Positions 18,862 through 27,162 of a stretch of 29,000 nucleotides of DNA are shown in pieces (the first letter of the stretch is position 1; every line of letters begins with the position of its first letter). The translations under genes were made by a program, and so were the position numbers. Location: NCBI GenBank assembly GCA_903813345.2, contig CAIIXF020000105.1:1-29000 (forward strand), in the 5' to 3' direction. The notes under the pieces were generated by a model. That model did not search any database. It had not been told where the DNA came from and saw only the letters and a program-made list of their open reading frames with translations. This DNA comes from Owenia fusiformis. Its lineage: Eukaryota; Annelida; Polychaeta; Sabellida; Oweniidae.

Positions 18862-19177
18862 AGCTTGCAGAATTGTCTCAAGTGAATAAAAATATTTTAG
18901 ACTCGCGCACCCATCCTTCGTAAAATTCGATTTACTCGCGCACACGTCATTTTGCGAGACACAAAAGTGCGAATTTCTCTTTAACCGGGACACGCTTGGA
19001 TGAGATATTTGGTGAATTAGATCGTCTTCAGACATTGATGGTACGGGACAAGTTTCACAGAGATACAAAATCTTAAAACATGTAAAAAGTGTGATTACAA
19101 ACCTCAAGCGAAAGAAAATGCGAATCACTCGCGCACACGTCATCCATGAAGTCACGTGACAGACAATACCCAGGGTG
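18862..19177. repeat. Right terminal inverted repeat
   Basis: Reverse complement of 16503-16818. The adjoining 18710-18861 is element interior with no left-arm match and no recognised gene. Confidence 0.9.
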
Positions 19178-19498
19178 TTTTGGTTCAAAGATGACTGGGG
19201 ACGTGCTATCACCATGAACAAGGACCAGTATATTCAACTTTTGGAGGTCACTAAGCACCAGAAGGGGCATCTAAGGAGATAGGTGGTGGTTTCAACAAAC
19301 CAATACCACCCACACACTGCAAATGATATGCTGAAATGGTTTAAGCAATGCTTTGGTGGTCACCTCATCAGTCGCAGAATGCAAAACATATGGGCAGCTC
19401 ACTCGCCAGATCTAAACCCCCCAGAAATTTATCTCCGGGGATTTCCCAAAGCCAATGTGTATACTGACAGAGTTCTTATAATCTTAAGAGGTCAATAA
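19178..19498 (+). pseudogene. Mariner-family transposase relic, downstream fragment
   Basis: It begins WFKDDWGRAITMNKDQYIQL and meets a TAG at 19279-19281 after a deletion. The line resumes, with a frameshift, as WWFQQTN and PHTANDMLKWFKQCF, then HLISRRMQNIWAAHSPDLNP and GFPKANVYTD. HSPDLNP holds one catalytic Asp. The other, normally in QQDGA, is missing because the text reads QQTN. The DDE_3 fold would cut and paste the element, but this copy is dead. A TIR-like GGACACCCTGTA lies downstream. Confidence 0.75.
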
Positions 19499-19732
19499 CT
19501 ACCCAAATTTGTACCATCCACATTGTTGTGTAAAGGTCAGGGTCATTTAACAACTTTGTTTGCAGGATTCATTTGTGCATAGAGAGAAGTGCCCATTTTG
19601 TGCACGTTGTGTAAGGTACTGTAGTTTTTGACACAATAAACAGATTATCATCAAACTTTCAGAACAAAATTTACATTGACTGAATAATTCTAAAATTTCA
19701 AGGCAAAATATGCAAAATTGACCGAATAATTT

Positions 19733-19769
19733 AACTTTCTTACGGTCCTGTTTTTTTGGACACCCTGTA
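19733..19769. repeat. Probable 3' terminal repeat of the mariner-family relic
   Basis: CTTTCTTACGGTCCTGTTTT, then TTTGGACACCCTGTA, is the common end of mariner-like elements (CAGGGTGTCC when reversed). It follows the transposase relic by about 235 bases. No matching left end was found. Confidence 0.5.
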
Positions 19770-19779
19770 GATGGACTTA

Positions 19780-20212
19780 TAGTTAATAACATCAACAACA
19801 ACAACAACAACTTAAGATTGGTTCTACTTTATTCAACATATATATCGACGCCACAATATAACTGTTGTCATTGCTGAATTGTTATATATTTGAATTCAAT
19901 CTTCTAATCTTTGGTGCCAACACATTTAACGTGCGTCGTGTATCCCACAAAGTAGACAGCGCCCTACCAGACTACAATACCACAATTTCCCCTGAAGGCC
20001 GAATTATTACAATATTCATAAAATCACAATGGCTCAATTTTTTCAGAGTTTCGAGCAAAAAATAACAAAGTGTTCAAACTATCTACAAGGTTGATCAAAA
20101 AATTGCAGTTTGAGAGCCCGGTAATTTGCCTAATCATTGCTTGTGTATGAAACAGTCTGACACAAAAGTTTGAGGGGAGGCATATTGGAACTTTAAAATT
20201 GTAGATACATAC
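19780..20212. other. Intron-like sequence
   Basis: Contains a short CAA microsatellite (about 19790-19810). Nothing else recognised. Confidence 0.4.
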
Positions 20213-20335
20213 CTTTCTTTTCATTCTCTATGTTATGCTTACGAGAGACTCTTGTATTTTGTCTTGCAGAATCTATTTCAGTTCCAATGCTCATTTCTGT
20301 GTCTGTGGTTTCATTACGTTTATCATCATGATAGA
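20213..20335 (-). CDS. Internal exon c of the phase-1 host gene (SRK module)
   Basis: The exon is 123 nt, acceptor AATTGTTAG, donor G|GTATGT, phase 1-1. The 40 complete residues read YHDDKRNETTDTEMS, GTEIDSARQ, NTRVSRKHNIENEKK. It is paralogous to exon d at 7304-7423. A short intron of 223 bases separates it from the Death-domain exon upstream, which supports the two belonging to one transcript. The basic SRK centre flanked by acidic runs suggests a charged linker or interaction segment; the function is unknown. Confidence 0.7.
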
Positions 20336-20558
20336 CTAACAATTGAATGTATTCAATGTAAACACAATTAAATCATTAAATACATATATACTATTCTTAT
20401 TAGTGTGAAACTATCACTGACATTTTAGAAATGGAAAATGGAAGATGATAAGATTAAGTCCTTACTTTAATTATGTTTTATTGAAGGCATTCTCATATGG
20501 GTTTGTTTTACGATACCTTGTTTCTAAACTTATTGGTAGATGTATTTAGTTCAGTTAC

Positions 20559-20819
20559 CTGCATCAGGATCAACCATTTCTGCAAGGTCAGACCTTTTTG
20601 CTTCCTTTAGTACATTAGCAAGAATACGTCTTTGGTTAATCAATTGGCGTTGCGTCCATTTCACTAGAAGGGTGTACATCCAATCAGTGTTGGTACTGTT
20701 CATTCGCTCGTTCTGTATTTGTGGCAATGAAAATCCAAGATATGTAAACACTGTAATGGCATCATTTCCCAACTGGTTTTTTACTTCAATGAGTGTTTTG
20801 TTATCAATTTTAGATTTAT
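20559..20819 (-). CDS. Internal exon b of the phase-1 host gene: Death-domain-like module
   Basis: The exon is 261 nt, acceptor TTTCTTCTTATAG, donor G|GTAACT, phase 1-1. Its 86 complete residues form what looks like one whole Death domain: TLIEVKNQLGNDAITVFTYL (helices 1-2), GFSLPQIQNERMNS (helix 3), DWMYTLLVKWTQRQ with the typical Trp (helix 4), ILANVLKEAKR (helix 5) and SDLAEMV (helix 6). The series L-x-x-W, L-x-x-A-x-R and DLAE is the usual Death-domain pattern. Such domains form homotypic complexes in apoptosis and innate immune signalling. The domain ends one or two residues before the splice site, as expected for a mobile exon. A CARD is less likely. No search was possible. Confidence 0.75.
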
Positions 20820-20988
20820 CTATAAGAAGAAAGATATAGTATGTGTATTACATACCTAACTAAGCATTTGTATTGAAGTAAATGGAGCTAAAGGTCGGCT
20901 ATATATTCCTGTATAGCCGCCAAACTTTTTACCATGACAATCTAATGACGCCATTGGGACGTCATGTTTCATTTTACAAATTTTACAT

Positions 20989-21861
20989 CATGCCTGATGA
21001 TCGAAAGAAATGAACGGAGGAGGGGAGTAGCTGATTTTCGGTAGAAAATTTAACAAATCTTCAAGATTTATTTTTTCAGGAGAAAGTTTACAATTGAATG
21101 GCTTAATGAATAGGTGCAGTGCATTGCATGGGGAAATATGTTAGGTCTTCTAGAATTTTTTTGAACTGATGGACTTCTAAGATTAAAGATCTGTTAAAGA
21201 AGGTGGAGCCAACATGCAAATGCCAATGTTTTTGCTATAAATCAAGCAACAGGGGTCTACATGACCTGTAATAAATACTTGTAAGTGAAGTTATTATCAC
21301 AAAACTATTGCCATCGTTGGTTTTGTACAACACATTACCAAATGTTACCAAATAAAAAAATAATCGAAGATTACTAAAATTGGACGGAGGGGGGGAGTGA
21401 ACTGAGGGGATGGGAAGTTATTTGTCTATGAGACATATGATAAGAGACCTTGACTTTATTTCCAATAACTCCATATACCCCTATTTTTAACTTTTCAGAG
21501 TTGTGACATCAAGTTAATTGTTACTGAGTTACTGAGGTCATTTTTTCAAATACACGAATTCGCGGAAATTTCTTCCACCTTAAAGACATAACTCCCACCT
21601 CCATTTACTCCCCCCTTTGTTCAATTTAAAATATTTTGATTATTTTTTTCTAACGTTTGGAAACTTATTTTAAAAAGACGGCAATGACATTAATTTTGTG
21701 ATATAAAAGTTGCTTACTGTATATATATTTATTACAGATTGTGTAGACATTTGTTGCTTGATTCATAGCTTGAAAAATAAATCTTCCCGATTTGTTGAAT
21801 TTTCTAAAGAAAATCAGCTACTCCCCCCCCCTCCATTCATTTCTTCCGATCACCAGGCGTG
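20989..21861. mobile_element. Foldback element, 873 bp, TACAT duplication
   Basis: The outer ends are CATGCCTGATGATCGAAAGA and (reverse complement) CACGCCTGGTGATCGGAAGA. Pairing continues with gaps almost to the middle: GGAGTAGCTGATTTTC, ACAAATC, ATAAATCAAGCAAC against its complement near 21750-21770, TGTAATAAATA, ATCACAAAA, and finally GGGGGGAGT near 21390/21610. TACAT lies outside each end (20984-20988, 21862-21866). No ORF. Class unknown. Confidence 0.75.
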
Positions 21862-22345
21862 TACATGCTGATGCCTAGAGACAAAGGAGCTACATTGAAG
21901 AAGAGATTTTTAAAATGGCTGCTAAGTATGACGGCCATTTTTTATAAAAAATGTAATCTTTGATTCTCAATTACCAGGAATGGATCTGGTTCAAATTTTA
22001 CATGATGATTCCTAGGGACAAAGTAGATTTATTCAAGAAAGAATTTCCAAGATGGAGGCTAAATTACAAAATGGCCGCCATTTTTCATAAAAAACTTAAT
22101 CTTTGATAACTCAAATACTAGTGAACGAATTTGGTTCAAATTTTACATGCTGATGCCTAGAGACAAATGAGCCGTGCTGAAGAAGAGATTTTTGAAATGG
22201 CTGCTAAATATCAAAATAGCAGCCATTTTTCGAAACAAAATGTTATCTTTGATAACAGAAATCCCAGTGAACAGATCTGGTTAAAATTTTATATGATGAT
22301 GCCTAGGGAAAAAAGTTGATTTGCTCAAGGAAGAATTTTAGAGGG
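21862..22345. repeat. Tandem array, units about 143-146 bp (same family as 1730-2330)
   Basis: About three to four units with TACATGCTGATGCCTAGAGA, CAAAGGAGC, AAAATGGCxGC, GGCCATTTTT, AATCTTTGATAACTCAAATA and GGTTCAAATTTTACATG. The AATCTTTGAT core recurs near 21955, 22098 and 22244. The foldback element seems to have landed in a unit of this family. Confidence 0.8.
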
Positions 22346-22448
22346 ATCAGATCATCCAGATTTTTCTCCCGGACATCCAGTTATGTCCTAATATATAATA
22401 TAACATCATATATACCTTAGATATATTTTTAGACAAAATCATGAGCAC

Positions 22449-22979
22449 TAGGGTGTTTCATTTTTCAAGAATGTTCTCGGATTATAACGACCCTTTAACA
22501 CAGGGTTACAAATGGTGCTGGTAGTTCACTGATTTTTTTTCAGCAAAATCTGAAAACGTTAAAACTGGCAAATCTAATAAAACATGTTTTACGAATAAAA
22601 GTGGCCGAAATCAATTTTTATTTTTGACCCCCTCCCCCAGTAGACTACAGGTTAGTAGACTGGCAATATCTCAGCGACAAAAAGTGCTAGAACAATCTAG
22701 TTTGCATCAATTGAAAGTATTTTGATGTATATCCAAATGCTTATAACAAGAAAACATTTTTGGCAAATGATAAGCAAAGAAGTGCGAAATAATGTTTTCC
22801 ATTGAAAAGTGGGCATCGCCCACAATGTAATCCAATGGGACGGAAAGAATGGCCGATTGACCAGTTTTAACTTTATCCAATTTTGTTGAAAAAAATCAGT
22901 GAACTACTGGCACCATTTGTAACCCCATGGTAAAGGGCCGTTATGATCTGAGAACATTCTTGAAAAATGAAACACCCTA
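22449..22979. mobile_element. hAT-like MITE, 531 bp, 8-bp ATGAGCAC duplication
   Basis: Both ends read TAGGGTGTTTCATTTTTCAA and continue for about 120 bases as near-perfect inverted repeats (TTCACTGATTTTTTT, GTTAAAACTGG). ATGAGCAC stands outside each end (22441-22448, 22980-22987). TAGGG termini with an 8-bp duplication are typical of hAT elements. No transposase is inside. Confidence 0.85.
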
Positions 22980-23157
22980 ATGAGCACAGTTATACCAATA
23001 TATTGAGAAAATCAACAGGACAACCAAAGAACAACCAAATGTCTAGAACACAATAAGTCTAAAACAACATACAATTTATATTGTAAAACCGTTTTAAGTT
23101 ATTAAAATGACATTCCCAAATGAAAAAAATGTGTTGTGATAAAAAAAAAAAAGATTG

Positions 23158-23238
23158 CCCATGCCGGGAATCGAACCCCAACCTTTTGGACAAAACATAA
23201 ATTGAGAAGTGCGTCACTACCTACTGCGCCACATGATA
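23158..23238 (-). ncRNA. tRNA-like RNA polymerase III unit (tRNA pseudogene or SINE head)
   Basis: On the minus strand TGGCGCAGTAGG matches an A box and GGTTCGATTCC matches a B box, with a plausible T-arm (TGGGG TTCGATT CCCGG). A run of at least 11 T follows within a few bases of the end, a strong Pol III terminator. The A-to-B span is about 65 bases, some ten more than a standard tRNA, and no acceptor stem pairs. A long variable arm, a decayed gene or a tRNA-derived SINE are all possible. I assign no anticodon. Confidence 0.6.
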
Positions 23239-23389
23239 AAGCCTAGTAAAATTTTACAACAATATATATTTATTTATTCTTCAAGTACATTCACACCCCT
23301 TGGGGTCAAGTACATGTACAAACAAAAAATATAACAATTATAAAGGAAGGAAAAAAGAAGACATTTACATAACTACATAACTATTACTA

Positions 23390-24661
23390 TTATTGATGCT
23401 GATGCATTGGTGCACTAGAGATATAGCTATTGGTACTGGATGTAAATATATATTTTGCTACATTTATACAGTTTTGATCTTTACCAGACATCAAATAAAT
23501 AAATGGATTTTCTTGCACTGGCATTTTCATTTTAGACAACATTATACTTCTTTGTTTATTATATTTCGTACAGTGAAGGAGATAGTGTTCTTCATTTTCT
23601 ATAATATTGCATGTTTCGCATTTTCTCTCCTCCAGAGGTGTCGGCTTTGGTCTTGTGTAGCGACCGAGTTCAATTTGGAGATTATGTGCACTTATTCTAA
23701 GTTTAGTAAACTCTCTACGTAGGTCAAAACGTTTTATATAATCTAAATATTTTTCATAAGCAAAGTTACTTTTGAATGTGTTATAAGTTCTTAATTTGTT
23801 ATTGCACTTTCCTTTTTGTGTATCATTAGAGATTTTATTCTTCCAGAATTCATGAAATCGGCTCCTTAGACTTTGCTTGCATTCAGATAATATTTCTGGT
23901 GTTATATCTAGTATTTCTTCAGTATTCATTAATATTTTAATCACTTTTAAGAACAACGAATACCATGACATGAAATTCTGATTTTTTGTGTTGTGAAATG
24001 CTTGACTAAGTAACAGGTTATCAGAGTCCTGAATATGAGCATAAAAATTACAAATTCTATCAAATATGTTTATAAGTAGTGGATACCTCCCAAGTTCTCC
24101 ATAAATAGCCATGTTAGTTGCCCTTTTCCCAACACCTAGAATATGTTTACAAAACGATATGTTTAACTTCTCAGACAAAATTTTAGATTGCTTGAGGTAT
24201 GTATCTTCTAAGTTGTCAGTTGAGACATTATTAAAAGCATATGGCGCCCATATTTCGGCACCATACAGACATATTGGTGCTATCGTATGGTCAAAAAGGC
24301 TTACTGCTAAAGATGGCTTAATATTACAGTATTGAAAATATTTCTTAAGTTTAAACAATGCTTTGGATGCTTTTTCATGTAGATAATGCTGGGCAGCCAT
24401 AAAACTACCCGAACTTTTAATGATAATTCCAAGATATTTGTATTCTTGTACACAATCTATTTTATCCTTGTTATAATAAAACATTTCAGTACATGCATGA
24501 CCATTTTTCTGGAACTTAATAATTTTTGTTTTTGAAATATTAACAGATATTTTCCATTCCTCGCAATATTTCTGAAGTGAATTAATCGATGATTGTAAAC
24601 CATGTTTTGATGTTGAAAATAATACGATATCATCAGCATACATAAGCATATTTAATTTCAT
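23390..24661 (-). pseudogene. LINE ORF2, RT palm to C-terminus
   Basis: It opens with MLMYADDIVLFS, the second catalytic motif, followed by KISVNISKTKIIKF, EYKYLGIIIKSSGSF, LKKYFQYCNIKPS, LFDHTIAPICLYGAEIW and GVGKRATNMAIYGELGRYPL. It ends in a CCHC-like finger, RKCETCNIIENEEHYLLHC, a usual C-terminal feature of LINEs. It overlaps the upstream frame by 29 bases, which marks a simple frameshift. The clade is not assigned; it differs clearly from the LINE at 16825-18710 (GLRQGD and YADD here, GVQHGS and FADD there). Confidence 0.85.
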
Positions 24662-25670
24662 TACCTAAAGTTGGACAGTCGTTATCTAAACCAATATAAG
24701 AGGGTAAATCATTAATGAAAATATTGAAGGCCAAAAGAGAAATTGGGTCCCCTTGCCGAAGGCCTATTGTTGCTTGTCTGAAATCAGTGATTTTATTTAG
24801 TTTGTTATCTTTTATACAAAACTGACTTTTTGTATACATGTTTTCTAAGATATTTAGCAATTTGCCTCGAATTCCTGCTTTTAATAGCTTAAAGATTAAT
24901 GCTTGATGCCAAATAGAGTCGAATGCTTTATGGAAGTCAATAAAGCATGCATATAATTGTGTATTATTGGCTTTATGAAGATCAATTAAAGCTCTCAGAA
25001 TAAATATATGGTCAGAAGTACGAGCTTTTTTCTTAAATCCAATTTGAGAGGAATTGATAAATCTATTGTCATCTAAAAATTTTATCATTCTTTCATTTAT
25101 AATTACATTAAAAAGTTTACCTAGGGAATTGTTAATGCTTATTCCCCTATAGTTCCGTTTGTCACATTTATTCCCTGATTTATATATCGATGTGATAAAA
25201 CCCTTTGACCAAAGGTCTGGAAATATTCCACTATTAAGGATTTTGTTAAAGAGTTTTCTGATGTAAGGTAATGTGCTACTAATTGTATACTTAATTATTT
25301 CATTAGGCACACCATCAATGCCACATGATTTACCATTTTTTAATTTTTTTGAAGCTTTCAATATTTCATCATCATTTATCATGTAATCTAATTCAGTAAA
25401 GTATGGTTCGCTTTTAAGATCAGCAATATTTTTGGCTATATTAACATCGTCATCATGTTTTATACATAACAGAGATTCATAATACTGAAGCCAGCCAGTA
25501 AGACTACTTTGTTTTTGATAAGAGGCGCAGTCTGATAGTGATACATTTCGCAGTTTTTCAATAAGGTCCCAGTATGCTGTTGGGTTACTTTTGTTTAAAG
25601 CCTCTAATTGAGAAATCAATTTATTTTTATATGTCTTTTTTGTTTCACGACATTTCTTTTTATATATTTT
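24633..25670 (-). pseudogene. LINE ORF2, RT fingers and palm
   Basis: This is the RT part before the YADD box: LKNGKSCGIDGVPNEIIKY, NYRGISINNSLGKLFN, ACFIDFHKAFDSIWH with the first catalytic Asp, and ATIGLRQGDPISLLAFNIFI. A second frameshift, in an A run near 25668-25676, separates it from the linker. The frame is lost again at about 24645, just before the catalytic YADD, where it reads KYAYVC and stops. Confidence 0.85.
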
Positions 25671-25754
25671 TTTTCAGCTTGAAATACTCTGATCGATTAC
25701 CTTGATTATAAGGATTTTTTGCAATATTTTTGCACAAGTAGTTTAAATGTTTTT

Positions 25755-26632
25755 TCATTTGAAACAAAGATTTATCAAACCATGGATTGTTATTTCTTTT
25801 TTTTTTTTCTTATTTGGCTTTTTATGTTTCAAGCATGTCAATGCTGAGTTAAAGTAAATATCTGTCATTAAATTGGTTGCGTCATTAACACTCATGACAT
25901 CGAAATCTTCGAGAGCAGTAAGATTATCATTTAAATTTTTAGAAATCACAGTATTGAGTGTTGCTACACACTGAGGATCCCATCTTAACTTTGAAGGAAG
26001 AGATGTTACATATTCCTTAGCATGATTGTACCTTGAGGATGATACTGTCTGTATGGTTTTATAGCATAATGATATAACGGCATGATTTGATATTAATCCT
26101 AGCTGATCATGTACCTTAAAATATTTCACTTCATTTATCATATCTTGATGCACCAATGCATAATCTACAGTACTACAACCATTCCATTGGTAACATGTGT
26201 GCTTACCTTGTAAGTCACCTAAAACTCTACCATTCAGAATTCTTAGTTGGGAATTTTTACAAAGATTTAGGAGCTCTTTCCCAAAACTATTGATATGTAC
26301 ATCTTTATTATCTCTCATTGTAATCTTTTCATTGTCAAGTAAATAATTTTCCTCACATGGTATATAGCAATCTTTGTCTTGTTTGATGTAATCTAATTCA
26401 GATCCTGTGCGAGAATTAAGATCACCTAACATCATTATCTCACCCAACTCAGAAAACCTCGCAATATTGTCTTGTAATGATACAAACTTTGAAATGTCTG
26501 ATCTTTGAGAAACAGGTGAATCAATAGGTGGAATATATGTAAATAATTGTGAAAGATCCATGGCGGATTTGACCTCAAAAAAAATTTCAGTGGTGCCATT
26601 AATAAAAGAATTTGAATATGGTACAGAGTTTT
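25755..26632 (-). pseudogene. LINE ORF2, endonuclease part
   Basis: This APE-like endonuclease nicks target DNA. TYIPPIDSP, then FSELGEIMMLGDLNSRTG (metal-binding Asp and Asn), NGRVLGDLQGKHTCYQW, STVDYALV (the usual S-x-x-D-Y/H block) and ISNHAVIS are visible. In the last motif the Asp of the usual SDH is Asn; the His is kept. The frame is lost at a run of A near 25796-25809, but protein-like sequence continues in the next frame (NNPWFDKSLFQMKKHLNYL), so the stop at 25755 is not natural. The N-terminal third of the domain is missing. Confidence 0.8.
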
Positions 26633-26640
26633 ATGGTTCC

Positions 26641-27162
26641 TGGCAAAGTCAAAAATATAATATTAGAATATTAGAAACAAGAAAAGGAAAATGTATACTT
26701 TAAATGGTACAAATTATAGATGGCTAACACCCTCCACCCCCCCCCCCCTTAAATCTAAAAAGTTCAATTTAAAACAAATAAAAATACCCTATCATGCTTA
26801 AGATAGCCTATTGACAAATTTATTGATATCACTAAAACCCTGCATAGAATCTGTGATGTATTTTTTTGTAAAATATTTGAGGACACTTTATGGAAACTTA
26901 TGTACAAAAGCATTCAATACATGCCTTGTTTATTCAACAAATAATGGCCAAGAAAGAAAGAGAGTCAACATTTGAATGTTTATTCTCCATAATTAAAAGG
27001 ATTCCACCATTTGTAACAAAGTCATATAAAAATCTAAGGCAGGATATTTAGGGCTTTGTAAACATGTGTTTATCTCCATAAATAGTATGCATTTTTCATT
27101 TGTCAGTGAACATGGAAAACAAATTATGTAAATGTCAGCAAAATAAATATATCAATAGTTAC
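26641..27162. other. Intron-like sequence
   Basis: A/T-rich with a 12-base C run near 26736-26748. No gene recognised. Confidence 0.4.

Larger units (their letters stand above)
16503..19177. mobile_element. 2,675-bp element with 316-bp inverted repeats and 5-bp TTTTG duplication
   Basis: Both ends begin CACCCTGGGTAT. The arms 16503-16818 and 18862-19177 are near-perfect reverse complements. TTTTG stands directly outside both ends (16498-16502, 19178-19182). Each arm carries three copies of a subterminal motif, GTGCGCGAGT, two of them preceded by ACGT, and these are candidate transposase-binding sites. No transposase is present; the centre is occupied by a LINE fragment. A 5-bp duplication and CAC termini occur in Transib/RAG-like elements, but CACCCTG does not fit that heptamer well, so the class is left open. 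Confidence 0.85.
23262..26640 (-). mobile_element. LINE with APE-type endonuclease and RT, frameshifted
   Basis: Three reading frames line up as endonuclease, RT fingers/palm, and palm-to-C-terminus. The 3' end on the left is A/T-rich (AATAAATAAATATATATTG) and stops about 25 bases before the tRNA-like unit. The 5' end fades near 26632, where an in-frame TAA precedes the endonuclease remnant, so the first part of ORF2 and any ORF1 are missing. Confidence 0.85.
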
